In this document: positions 1 through 8,038 of the stretch, piece after piece | Layout: every line of letters starts with the position of its first letter | How positions within the stretch are numbered: position 1 is the stretch's first letter | Origin: Burkholderiaceae bacterium | GTDB lineage: Bacteria; Pseudomonadota; Gammaproteobacteria; Burkholderiales; Burkholderiaceae | Direction: 5' to 3' | NCBI GenBank assembly: GCA_947461335.1 | Contig: CANHLB010000014.1 | Coordinates: 1 to 16,769 of the forward strand | DNA length: 16,769 bases | Position numbers and translations under genes: made by a program | Notes under the pieces: model-generated | Database searches by the model: none | What the model saw: only the letters and a program-made list of their open reading frames with translations | What the model was told of the DNA's origin: nothing

Positions 1-387
1 GAAGGCGGTCTAGTAGTTCCAGTCATTCGCAATGTAGACCAAAAAGGCCTCATAGAGATTGCAAATGAGACGGCCGCATTAGCAAAGCTAGCTCGTGAAG
101 CTAAGTTGAAGCCAGATCAGATGCAGGGCGCCTCTTTTACGATCTCTTCATTGGGCGGTATTGGGGGTACTTACTGCGCTCCGATTGTGAATGCTCCTGA
201 AGTCGCCATCTTGGCAGTGAATAAGTCTGCTATGAAACCCATTTGGGATGGAGACCAGTTTGTTCCGCGCCTCATTTGTCCGCTTTCGATGACCGCTGAT
301 CATCGCGTCATTGATGGTGCTTTAGCTACACACTTCACTACTTATCTCACTCAGTTATTAGGTGATTTTCGTAAGGTGACCTTGTGA
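1..387 (+). CDS. 2-oxoacid dehydrogenase complex E2 (dihydrolipoamide acetyltransferase, AceF-type), C-terminal part
   Basis: The open frame enters at base 1 and gives 128 residues before the TGA at 385-387; the lipoyl and E1/E3-binding domains would lie upstream of the window. What remains is the end of the acyltransferase catalytic domain. The active-site DHRVIDGA motif is at visible residues 100-107, with the catalytic His101 and the HxxxDG Asp105. Other family hallmarks are the FTISSLGG stretch (46-53) and the APIVNAPEVAIL stretch (60-71). E2 moves the acyl group from lipoamide to CoA and forms the core of the cytoplasmic complex. The close match to E. coli AceF in this region suggests pyruvate or a near homologue as substrate. 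The E1 gene follows 34 bases later on the same strand, so the two are very likely co-transcribed. Family assignment is firm; which 2-oxoacid is used is inference. Confidence 0.93.
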   Translation, partial: EGGLVVPVIRNVDQKGLIEIANETAALAKLAREAKLKPDQMQGASFTISSLGGIGGTYCAPIVNAPEVAILAVNKSAMKPIWDGDQFVPRLICPLSMTADHRVIDGALATHFTTYLTQLLGDFRKVTL

Positions 388-421
388 ATTTACAGTATCA
401 AAAGTTACCTAGGAATTTTTC

Positions 422-3073
422 ATGAACGCTCCCGACATCAAAAAATATCTCAATCTTGAACATGTAGATACCGATCCCGCAGAAACTGCAGAATGGAATG
501 ATGCCTTTATGGATCTATTGGCCTCGGGTGATAGTGCTCGCGCCAAATTCATTTTGGATAATTTAGTAAAGCTGGCTAACAAAAACCAAATTAATTGGGT
601 CCCTGATTTAGTTACCCCATATATCAATTCCATTCCCGTAGATGAGCAACCACCATTTCCTGGAGACCTTGCGATTGAAGAAAAGCTCGCATCGCTCATG
701 AGGTGGAATGCACTCGCTATGGTGGCGAAGGCTAACGAGGCGTATGGAGAGTTGGGGGGCCATATTGCTAGTTATGCCAGTGCGGCTGATTTATTTGAGG
801 TTGGGTTTAACCATTTCTTTCGCGCTAGAACTGAGGGTGGAGATGCAAAAGAGCGTGGTGATTTAGTTTTCTTCCAGCCGCATAGCGCTCCAGGAGTATA
901 TGCACGTGCTTACTTAGAGGGAAGGCTGACCGAGAATGATCTAGCGCATTACAGACGCGAGATTACTGCCTCTGAATCTGGAGCAAGAGGCTTATCAAGC
1001 TATCCACATCCATGGTTGATGCCTGATTTTTGGCAATTTCCAACGGGCTCGATGGGTATTGGACCTATTAGCTCAATTTACCATGCGCGTTTTATGCGCT
1101 ATCTCAGTGATCGCAAATTATTAGACTGCTCTACTAGAAAAGTATGGGGTGTGTTTGGTGATGGCGAGATGGATGAGCCAGAAAGTATGAGCGCCTTGAC
1201 CTTAGCTTCTAGAGAAAAGCTCGATAACTTGGTTTGGGTAGTCAATTGCAACTTGCAGCGCTTAGACGGCCCAGTTCGTGGCAATGGCCGAATCATTGAC
1301 GAACTCGAAAAATTATTCCGAGGCTCTGGTTGGAATGTGATTAAGTTGGTTTGGGGCAGTGATTGGGATGGCTTATTTGCAAGAGATACCACGGGAGCAT
1401 TGGTAAAAGCTTTTGCGCAAACCGTTGATGGACAAATGCAAACATTTGCTGCAAAGGATGGCAGCTTTAATCGTAAAAACTTTTTTGGCCAAAACGAAGA
1501 GCTAGCTCGTCTTGCTCAAGGTATGACAGATGAGCAAATTGATCGACTCAAAAGAGGTGGTCATGATTTAGTCAAAATTCATGCAGCCTATCAAGCTGCT
1601 GCCAATCATGTAGGTCAGCCAACCGTGATCTTAGCCCATACCAAAAAAGGCTATGGCATGGGTAATGCTGGCCAAGGAAAAATGACTACCCATAGTCAGA
1701 AAAAGTTAGATGATGAAGCTTTGATTGAATATAGAAATCGTTTTAACTTGCCCTTAACGGATGAGCAAACAACAAGCCTCACATTCTTTAGGCCTGATGA
1801 AGCTAGCGAAGAATTGAAATACTTAAAAGAGCAGCGCAATAAGCTTGGCGGTCAATTGCCTAAGCGTTATTCAGAATGTGAGCAGTTAAATGTCCCTGAT
1901 ATCACTTCTTATGCAAGCTTTGCAATCAAGGCTGAGAATAAAGAGATGTCGACCACGATGGCTTTTGTTCGCATGCTTGGCAATTTACTAAAAGATAAAG
2001 AGCTTGGGCCTAGGGTTGTGCCGATTGTTGCGGATGAGGCCCGTACTTTTGGAATGGCTAATCTATTTAAGCAGGTGGGGATTTACTCGAGCGTTGGTCA
2101 ACGGTATGAGCCAGAAGATATTGGTTCAGTACTAAGCTATCGCGAGGCTTTGGATGGACAAATTTTAGAAGAAGGAATTAGCGAAGCGGGTGCAATTGCT
2201 AGCTGGACTGCTGCAGCAACTAGCTACAGCGTGCATGGTATTGCAATGTTACCTTTCTATATCTACTACTCAATGTTTGGCTTTCAGCGTATCGGCGATG
2301 CCATCTGGGCTGCCGCTGACCAACGCGCTAGAGGATTTTTGCTAGGTGCAACTTCGGGTAGAACAACTTTAGGTGGCGAAGGTTTGCAGCACCAAGATGG
2401 TAGTAGTCAGCTTGTTGCTGGAACTATCCCTAATTGCAAGGCATATGATCCTGCATTTGCTGGAGAGTTGGCCGTGATTGTGGATCAAGGCATGCGCGAC
2501 ATGTTAGTTGATCAAAAAGATTTGTTCTACTACATCACACTCATGAATGAGAACTATGCACAACCAGACTTGCCGCAGGGTGCAGCTGAAGGGGTGATTC
2601 GGGGCTGCTACAAATTAAAGACGATTAATGCCATTCATGGCGATGGCAAATCATCCGTGACTTTACTTGGCTCTGGTGCAATCATGACTGAAGTGCTCAA
2701 GGCCGCGGATATTTTGGCTAATGCTGGGGTGAGTGTCGATGTATTTAGTGTGACGAGTTGGAGTGAGCTCTCTAGGGATGGTAAGACTAAAGAGCAGGCC
2801 AGACTCTCAGGTAAAGCTGATGCCGAACAAGCATTTATTACTCAAGTACTCGCCCAAGGTCGCGGCCCTATCGTGGCAGCTACAGACTATGTACATGCAC
2901 TTCCTGAGAGTATCCGAGCTTATGTTCCTGAAGGTAGAGGATATATAACTTTGGGAACTGATGGTTTTGGCAGGAGTGATACGCGAGCAGCATTGCGAGA
3001 ATATTTTGGCGTTAATGCAGATAGCATTTATAAAGTGGCAAAAGAATCATTAAAAAATAATCTTTTATCTTGA
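422..3073 (+). CDS. aceE: Pyruvate dehydrogenase E1 component, homodimeric AceE type
   Basis: This thiamine-diphosphate enzyme (883 residues; E. coli AceE has about 887) decarboxylates a 2-oxoacid and acylates the lipoyl group of E2. The TPP/Mg site reads GDGEMDEPES at 247-256, followed by NCNLQRLDGPV at 275-285. His114 (LGGHIAS) and His154 (FQPHSAPG) match the active-site histidines of AceE. The middle domain has the EEGISEAGA stretch carrying the glutamate that activates the cofactor, followed by the conserved PFYIYYSMFGFQRIGD and GLQHQDG segments. The C-terminal domain ends with LGTDGFGRSD. The ATG at 422 has an AGGAA ribosome site at 411-415. The gene lies downstream of E2, unlike the usual aceE-aceF order. 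Related enzymes such as Pseudomonas MdeB prefer 2-oxobutyrate, so pyruvate is likely but not certain. Confidence 0.92.
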   Translation: MNAPDIKKYLNLEHVDTDPAETAEWNDAFMDLLASGDSARAKFILDNLVKLANKNQINWVPDLVTPYINSIPVDEQPPFPGDLAIEEKLASLMRWNALAMVAKANEAYGELGGHIASYASAADLFEVGFNHFFRARTEGGDAKERGDLVFFQPHSAPGVYARAYLEGRLTENDLAHYRREITASESGARGLSSYPHPWLMPDFWQFPTGSMGIGPISSIYHARFMRYLSDRKLLDCSTRKVWGVFGDGEMDEPESMSALTLASREKLDNLVWVVNCNLQRLDGPVRGNGRIIDELEKLFRGSGWNVIKLVWGSDWDGLFARDTTGALVKAFAQTVDGQMQTFAAKDGSFNRKNFFGQNEELARLAQGMTDEQIDRLKRGGHDLVKIHAAYQAAANHVGQPTVILAHTKKGYGMGNAGQGKMTTHSQKKLDDEALIEYRNRFNLPLTDEQTTSLTFFRPDEASEELKYLKEQRNKLGGQLPKRYSECEQLNVPDITSYASFAIKAENKEMSTTMAFVRMLGNLLKDKELGPRVVPIVADEARTFGMANLFKQVGIYSSVGQRYEPEDIGSVLSYREALDGQILEEGISEAGAIASWTAAATSYSVHGIAMLPFYIYYSMFGFQRIGDAIWAAADQRARGFLLGATSGRTTLGGEGLQHQDGSSQLVAGTIPNCKAYDPAFAGELAVIVDQGMRDMLVDQKDLFYYITLMNENYAQPDLPQGAAEGVIRGCYKLKTINAIHGDGKSSVTLLGSGAIMTEVLKAADILANAGVSVDVFSVTSWSELSRDGKTKEQARLSGKADAEQAFITQVLAQGRGPIVAATDYVHALPESIRAYVPEGRGYITLGTDGFGRSDTRAALREYFGVNADSIYKVAKESLKNNLLS

Positions 3074-3127
3074 TGCCTTATGATGACTTTATTGTTACCT
3101 ATTACTGAATTGACTGGAGATTTTTAG

Positions 3128-4468
3128 ATGTCCCTTATTCAAAAGCTCAAAGCACGTGCAGCTAGCAATAATCCTGTACGGGTGGGCATCATTGGCGCTG
3201 GTAAATTTGGCTCTATGTATCTCTCGCAAGTGCCTCGTACCCCAGGTATTCATCTGGTAGCTGTGGCTGATCTTTCTCCAGTGCGTGCAAAAGAATCTCT
3301 TGCACGTGTAGGTTGGGAGGCAGCTCGTTATAGCGCTAGCTCTCTTCAGGATGCTGCTAAGTCTGGAGCTACCTTTGTGACTGACGATTCAGAAAAAATG
3401 ATTGCTAGTGAGCATATTGACATTGTGATTGACTCTACCGGTAGTCCAGCAGCTGGTATTCGTCATGCCCTGCTGTGTATTGATCATCGCAAGCACATCA
3501 TCATGGTCAACGTAGAGGCAGATGTTTTAGCCGGACCATTGCTAGCGCGCAAAGCGGCAGAGGCTGGTGTCATTTACTCAATGGCTTCAGGCGATCAACC
3601 CGCCCTCATTGCAGAACTAGTAGATTGGGCCAGAACAATAGGATTAGAAGTGGTCTGTGCGGGTAAAGGCACTAAATATTTACCTATCTACCACCAGTCC
3701 ACGCCAGATACAGTTTGGGGTCACTATGGTTTTTCTGAAGAACAAGTGGCAGGCGGAGACTTTAATGCGCAAATGTTCAATTCATTTTTGGATGGAACCA
3801 AATCTGCACTCGAAATGGCTGCAGTCTCGAATGCTTGTGACTTAAATCCCCCAAGTAATGGCTTGGAGTTTCCACCTTGTGGGGTAGATGACCTGCCACA
3901 TGTCTTCAGACCCGTTTCTGAAGGAGGCATCCTGACCCAAAAAGGCACTGTTGAAGTAGTGTCCTCTGTTGAAAGAGATGGTCGCCCAGTATTTAGAGAT
4001 CTACGGTGGGGTGTATACGCAGTATTTGAAGCGCCTAGTCAATACGTGATTGATTGCTTTGCACAATATGGGTTAAAAACAGATAGCACTGGTAAATATG
4101 CTGCGATGTATAAGCCATACCACTTGATTGGTTTGGAGCTAGGCATCTCTGTTGCAAGTATTGCGGTACGCGGAGAAGCTACTGGTACAACTGGCGACTG
4201 GAGGGGCGATGTTGTTGCTACTGCTAAGCGGGCATTAAAAGCTGGTGAGAAGTTAGATGGAGAAGGTGGCTTTACTGTTTATGGAAAGCTTATGACAGCG
4301 GCTGATTCATTAAAGCTTGGAGCTCTTCCAATTGGACTAGCGCATAACATGATTCTGAATAAAGATATCCCAGCAGGAAAGCCGGTGTGCTGGAGTGATG
4401 TTGATTACGATGCCACGCAACAAGCCATTTTATTTCGACGGGAAATGGAAAAGGTTTTTTCCCAATAA
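3128..4468 (+). CDS. NAD(P)-dependent oxidoreductase with homoserine-dehydrogenase-like Rossmann domain and C-terminal SAF domain
   Basis: The 446-residue product begins with a dinucleotide-binding fold: the glycine motif GIIGAGKFG is at 20-28, a beta strand ends in VADLS near 46-50, and a DSTGSP segment follows. This resembles the NAD-binding domain of homoserine dehydrogenase and related enzymes. Near the C-terminus, roughly 400-430, the pattern N-x-I-L-N-K-D-I-P-A-G-K is typical of a SAF domain, found in sugar-acid dehydratases and FlgA-like proteins; such proteins are sometimes mis-annotated as flagellar FlgA. There is no signal peptide, so it is cytoplasmic. A TGGAG ribosome site at 3114-3118 precedes the ATG, and the gene starts 54 bases after E1, so the same operon is likely. 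Substrate and product are unknown; oxidation of a hydroxy or sugar acid feeding the dehydrogenase complex is speculation. Confidence 0.82.
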   Translation: MSLIQKLKARAASNNPVRVGIIGAGKFGSMYLSQVPRTPGIHLVAVADLSPVRAKESLARVGWEAARYSASSLQDAAKSGATFVTDDSEKMIASEHIDIVIDSTGSPAAGIRHALLCIDHRKHIIMVNVEADVLAGPLLARKAAEAGVIYSMASGDQPALIAELVDWARTIGLEVVCAGKGTKYLPIYHQSTPDTVWGHYGFSEEQVAGGDFNAQMFNSFLDGTKSALEMAAVSNACDLNPPSNGLEFPPCGVDDLPHVFRPVSEGGILTQKGTVEVVSSVERDGRPVFRDLRWGVYAVFEAPSQYVIDCFAQYGLKTDSTGKYAAMYKPYHLIGLELGISVASIAVRGEATGTTGDWRGDVVATAKRALKAGEKLDGEGGFTVYGKLMTAADSLKLGALPIGLAHNMILNKDIPAGKPVCWSDVDYDATQQAILFRREMEKVFSQ

Positions 4469-4483
4469 AAACGTACCGATATT

Positions 4484-5380
4484 TTAGTTTGCAGAAACCC
4501 CTGCTTTAGTGCATAGCCACTCTTTAAAGAGTTTAATTTTTTGACTGTTTTTTGCATTCGATCTAAACGATAAAAAGTGAGTTCGATCAGTAGTGGGCAG
4601 AAAAATTCCTTGTCCAAGCTCCACGAGCTCTCCCCGTGAGAGCTCTCTTTCGGCAAAGCGTACGCTTTCTAGAACTGCACCAATACCATCAACTGCTGCT
4701 GATACAGAGAGTGCAGCGCGATCAAATGACATCTTTCTAGTAGAGGGGTTTTTGAGATGGTTGATTTCAAACCATTGCTCCCAAGTATGAAGATTTAAGG
4801 AGGATTCAATCAACATCAGTTTGCTCATGAGTTCTTCTATAGGAACATTGGGATCAATTAATTCTGGGGCACATAAGGGAGCAATTTTTTCTTCGCCTAA
4901 AGAGATAGAGGTGATGCCAGGTCCTTCATGGGTAAATTGATACGAGATAGCAATATCAATTTCTTGATTGCGCAAAAGGTCGATCGGTTCAGCTCCTGAT
5001 GTGAGTCGAATGGTAATGTCGGGATTATCTTTAATAAATTGAGGCAGTCTTGGGCTAAGCCATTTTGCGGCAAAGCTAGGAGAGCAGTGCAAAGCAAGCA
5101 CTTGCGAGTTGGGTGCAAGAGTGACTTCATCGCATGCTGCTTCAATGACATCAAATACTCTAGAAAGTGAATCTTGTAGCCGGCGCCCCTCGGCTGTAGG
5201 CTCCACTTTGCGGTTCTTACGCAAAAATAGGACTTTTCCAAAATAATCCTCAAGATCTCGAATTTGATGACTAATGGCTGATTGAGTGAGATGGAGTTCT
5301 TTAGCGGCCAAGGTAAAGCTTTCAAGACGTGCAGCAGCCTCAAAAGCACGTAAAAGAACATAGTTTGGCATTTTTCTCAT
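4484..5380 (-). CDS. LysR-family transcriptional regulator, GcvA-like
   Basis: From the chosen ATG (5378-5380) the product has 298 residues. The N-terminal winged helix-turn-helix starts at NYVLLRAFEAAARL, has the recognition region LTQSAISHQIRDLE, and ends at the PTAEGRRL wing. The effector-binding domain follows, starting near the SPSFAAKWLSPRLPQF segment that is typical of the GcvA/AmpR branch. The gene is divergent from the aldolase-oxygenase cluster, the standard LysR layout, so it probably controls that cluster in response to a pathway compound. The start is uncertain: an ATG at 5408-5410 adds ten unusual residues, and one at 5369-5371 would begin MPNYVLLRAFEA. None has a strong ribosome site. 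The gene is convergent with the oxidoreductase, leaving 15 bases between stop codons. Confidence 0.9.
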   Translation of the reverse strand: MRKMPNYVLLRAFEAAARLESFTLAAKELHLTQSAISHQIRDLEDYFGKVLFLRKNRKVEPTAEGRRLQDSLSRVFDVIEAACDEVTLAPNSQVLALHCSPSFAAKWLSPRLPQFIKDNPDITIRLTSGAEPIDLLRNQEIDIAISYQFTHEGPGITSISLGEEKIAPLCAPELIDPNVPIEELMSKLMLIESSLNLHTWEQWFEINHLKNPSTRKMSFDRAALSVSAAVDGIGAVLESVRFAERELSRGELVELGQGIFLPTTDRTHFLSFRSNAKNSQKIKLFKEWLCTKAGVSAN

Positions 5381-5431
5381 GTAAATATAATATACATGAT
5401 TTTGATTCATCTATGCATGAATACTTATCGT

Positions 5432-5460
5432 TTGTCAAAACCTTCGGGAAAGCCCATGAT
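5432..5460 (+). promoter_or_regulatory. Candidate sigma-70 promoter for the aldolase-oxygenase cluster
   Basis: TTGTCA (5432-5437) is separated by 17 bases from CATGAT (5455-5460). These match the -35 consensus at five of six positions and the -10 consensus at four of six. The site lies in the 150-base gap between the divergent LysR and aldolase genes and would start transcription near 5467. The assignment rests on pattern only. Confidence 0.35.
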
Positions 5461-5475
5461 TACGGCTTAGTGATA

Positions 5476-5493
5476 TTTTGAGTTTTCTCAAAA
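5476..5493. promoter_or_regulatory. 18-bp perfect dyad, candidate LysR-type operator
   Basis: TTTTGAG, a four-T spacer and CTCAAAA form a perfect inverted repeat with 7-bp arms. It sits between the divergent LysR and aldolase genes, 38 bases upstream of the aldolase ATG and just downstream of the candidate promoter. The AT-rich interrupted dyad with T and A at its ends resembles LysR-type boxes in character. It may instead be a weak RNA hairpin in the leader. Confidence 0.35.
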
Positions 5494-5530
5494 CACCCAA
5501 TTTGCTTGCATATTAGAAAAAGGAATTTAC

Positions 5531-6370
5531 ATGGCTGAAGTAATGGAGAAAGAATGTAAATTGGACTTAGGCGGTCGAGAGTCGATTTATCAACCTGAAG
5601 ACAAATCCCAAATTTTTCCTTATCAGCCAAAATTTGAGAGTTTTGCCGAGGAACGTCAGCATCTTAAAGAGCGCTTAGTTGCGGCATGCAGAGCATTTGC
5701 TCTTGAAAAGTTTGACTATGGATTTGCCGGGCATTTAACGGTTCGTGATCCAGAGCATCCAAATCTATATTGGACCAATCCAATGGCCGTGCATTTTGAT
5801 CAAGTTAAGGTTTCTAATTTAATTTTGGCTGATCATGAAGGCAATATTTTGGAGGGCAAGCATGCATTAAATCGTGCTGGATTTGTATTGCACGCAGCAG
5901 TTCATGAAAAACATCCTGATATCGTTGCTATGTGCCATGCACATACAGTATATGGAACGGCCTTTGCGGCACTAGGCAAGCCATTAGATCCAATCTCGCA
6001 AGATGCTGCTGCATTCTTCGAAGATCATATGGTGTTGGCTGAGCAAGCTGGTCAAGTAGCTGTAGAGGATAATTCAGGATATAACGTAGCGGGCTCGCTG
6101 AAAAAAGTAAAAGCCATTATCCACCGTAATCATGGCTTGCTAACAGTTAGTCGTCACAGCATTGAAGCTGCGGCATTTTGGTTTATCGCTTTAGAGCGTT
6201 GTTGCAAGCAGCAGATGATGGTTGAGGCTACAGGTATTAAGCCAGTATTGTTATCGCCAGAAACCGCACGCTACAGTCGTGAACACGTGGGCAGCGAGTA
6301 TATTGGTTGGTTACATTTCCAGCCAATCTGGGGTTATCTAAAAGAAAACCAGCCAGATATGTTTGAGTAA
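5531..6370 (+). CDS. Class II aldolase/adducin-fold protein (possible decarboxylase or aldolase of the oxygenase pathway)
   Basis: The 279-residue cytoplasmic protein has the class II aldolase/adducin fold. Zinc-ligand candidates are His136 and His138 in the CHAH motif and His201 in HRNHG. The early GFAGHLTVRDP segment (64-74) is typical of the adducin-like branch. The position of the catalytic glutamate of L-fuculose-phosphate aldolase, four residues before the helix histidine (His121), is Gly117, as in adducin-like members. Classical retro-aldol chemistry is therefore doubtful. Some family members decarboxylate aromatic acids, for example 3,4-dihydroxyphthalate decarboxylase, which would suit the oxygenase 47 bases downstream. 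The ATG has an AAGGA site about six bases upstream. Fold assignment is strong; the reaction is unknown. Confidence 0.88.
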   Translation: MAEVMEKECKLDLGGRESIYQPEDKSQIFPYQPKFESFAEERQHLKERLVAACRAFALEKFDYGFAGHLTVRDPEHPNLYWTNPMAVHFDQVKVSNLILADHEGNILEGKHALNRAGFVLHAAVHEKHPDIVAMCHAHTVYGTAFAALGKPLDPISQDAAAFFEDHMVLAEQAGQVAVEDNSGYNVAGSLKKVKAIIHRNHGLLTVSRHSIEAAAFWFIALERCCKQQMMVEATGIKPVLLSPETARYSREHVGSEYIGWLHFQPIWGYLKENQPDMFE

Positions 6371-6417
6371 TCGAAGAGTTTTAAGATATAGCTGGTTAAT
6401 CAATAGGAGCAGTAGTA

Positions 6418-7974
6418 ATGACAAGTAAACAGGAACAAGCGGAGAAAAAGGTTGGCGCATCTGCGGGACCTGCAACGCCTAAGAAATTGGTTCCCTATGG
6501 TGGCTACTACACCAATAAAGTACCGGGCCATGATCCGGAGCTGACTGAAGTTGGCCCCGGGACACCCATGGGCGAGTATATGCGTGGTTTTTGGCATCCT
6601 GTTTGCATGTCCATTGAGTTAACTGATACACCAAAATTTTTAACTATTTTGTGTGAAGAATTAGTCGCTTTTCGTGATGGCAGTGGACGCGTTGGTGTCC
6701 TACATGCGCATTGCGTACATCGGGGCGCATCACTAGAGTATGGACAGATTCAAGAGCATGGTATTAAGTGTTGTTATCACGGCATGGTATTTGATGTCGA
6801 CGGTACTTGCTTGAATGCGCCTTTCCCTAAGGGCGAAGAAGCAGAAGCAAAAAAGTATGCTTGCTCAATTCAGCAGGGAGCCTATAAAGCTTTCGAAAGA
6901 AATGGCTTGGTATTTGCTTATATGGGCCCCCCTGATCAAGAACCGCCATTTCCAGAATGGGAATCTGATTTCACGGTAGCTCCTGGTGATGAACTCGTTC
7001 CTTATAGCAATTTCCAGCACTGCAATTGGTTGCAGGTACAAGACAATGCAGCCGATAACTTCCATACAGCTGAATTACATGCTGCTAAAAACGTAGTAGG
7101 CGGCCACTTTCAAGGTACAACCTTCGATGAGGTAGGTTCTCCAACAATGGAAGTGCATCCAGATATGCAGTTTGTGCCAATCCATGGTGGGCGAGGCCTG
7201 GCTTGTTCTGGTGCGCGTCGTGTCAACAACGATAAATTGTTTATTCGTGTTCAACATCAAGTGTTACCAAACCTCAGCTTGCATGCTTACACTTCTGAAG
7301 ATGGCTCTAATAAGAAATTATTTAGCCGCTTTCATATTATTCGCTGGACAGTTCCAGTCGACGACTTCAATAGCAAGATGATCGGCTGGCGTGTGATGGG
7401 CCCCGGCATTGATACCCGTGGAATCGGACAAAAAGAGCTGGTCGGATATGAATCAATCGACTTTTTGGACGGTCAAGTTGCCTTGAGAAGAGCCGAGCGT
7501 TTCAATAAGCACACCATTAACGATATTGTGGATATTCCTACCGATCACAGGGGGCGCTCCAATTACAAGATGGCTCAATATGCACCTGGTGATTACGAGG
7601 CCATCATTAGTCAAAGACCGATCGCAATTCATGCTCTAGAGAATCCAACTAAATTTGATGCGGGCCCTTATTTATTCAGAAAGATGCTTCGGGATGCTAT
7701 TCGTGGCTCTAATCCAGCGGCAAGTGCAGAATCTTTTGCTGAATGGTTAAAGGAATTGAACGGCGCACCGAATAGCTACTGCTCTGGGACTGTATTTGAG
7801 TTGCCCATTGGCGCTACTACTGAAGAAGAAGTGTCGCAAAGGCGCTTTGTGGCTAAAGGCGTGATCGCTATTCTTACGGAAAGTGAGCAGTACAAAGGCA
7901 AAGAGCGTACTGACTTCGTGAAACAAAAAATGGAAGAGCTTGAGCAAACTGCAAAAGCACAATTTAAACATTAA
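6418..7974 (+). CDS. Rieske non-heme iron oxygenase, alpha subunit, phthalate 4,5-dioxygenase family
   Basis: The 518-residue oxygenase has an N-terminal Rieske [2Fe-2S] domain. Its ligands are Cys99-x-His101 and, sixteen residues on, Cys118-x2-His121. The mononuclear iron site appears as DNAADNFHTAELH: Asp209, Asp213, His216 and His221 fit the D/N-x-x-D-x2-H-x4-H pattern. A downstream segment, SQRPIAIHALENP followed by FRKMLRDAI, matches the phthalate/vanillate oxygenase group. The enzyme uses O2 and electrons from a ferredoxin/reductase to dihydroxylate or demethylate a ring or related substrate. It is longer than phthalate 4,5-dioxygenase (about 440 residues), with roughly 30 extra N-terminal residues and a longer, charged C-terminus. 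There is no small beta subunit nearby, as expected for this group. A TAGGAG site lies 8 bases before the ATG. The substrate cannot be read from sequence. Confidence 0.93.
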   Translation: MTSKQEQAEKKVGASAGPATPKKLVPYGGYYTNKVPGHDPELTEVGPGTPMGEYMRGFWHPVCMSIELTDTPKFLTILCEELVAFRDGSGRVGVLHAHCVHRGASLEYGQIQEHGIKCCYHGMVFDVDGTCLNAPFPKGEEAEAKKYACSIQQGAYKAFERNGLVFAYMGPPDQEPPFPEWESDFTVAPGDELVPYSNFQHCNWLQVQDNAADNFHTAELHAAKNVVGGHFQGTTFDEVGSPTMEVHPDMQFVPIHGGRGLACSGARRVNNDKLFIRVQHQVLPNLSLHAYTSEDGSNKKLFSRFHIIRWTVPVDDFNSKMIGWRVMGPGIDTRGIGQKELVGYESIDFLDGQVALRRAERFNKHTINDIVDIPTDHRGRSNYKMAQYAPGDYEAIISQRPIAIHALENPTKFDAGPYLFRKMLRDAIRGSNPAASAESFAEWLKELNGAPNSYCSGTVFELPIGATTEEEVSQRRFVAKGVIAILTESEQYKGKERTDFVKQKMEELEQTAKAQFKH

Positions 7975-7992
7975 TCTAATGAACTGAAGATG

Positions 7993-8020
7993 TGGGCTGC
8001 GATTGCAGCCCATTCTTTTT
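7993..8020 (+). terminator. Intrinsic terminator after the oxygenase gene
   Basis: GGGCTGC (7994-8000), a GATT loop and GCAGCCC (8005-8011) form a perfect GC-rich stem, extended by one T-A pair. ATTCTTTTT follows. The hairpin begins 19 bases after the oxygenase stop codon and ends 18 bases before the ferredoxin start. It should end or attenuate transcription inside the cluster. Confidence 0.75.
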
Positions 8021-8038
8021 GTGGAGTGAGACAAAAAA

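Noticed and set aside
3724..3948. Open frame opposite the SAF-domain oxidoreductase gene
   Set aside because: It lies wholly inside a well-supported gene on the other strand and has no recognisable domain or ribosome site.
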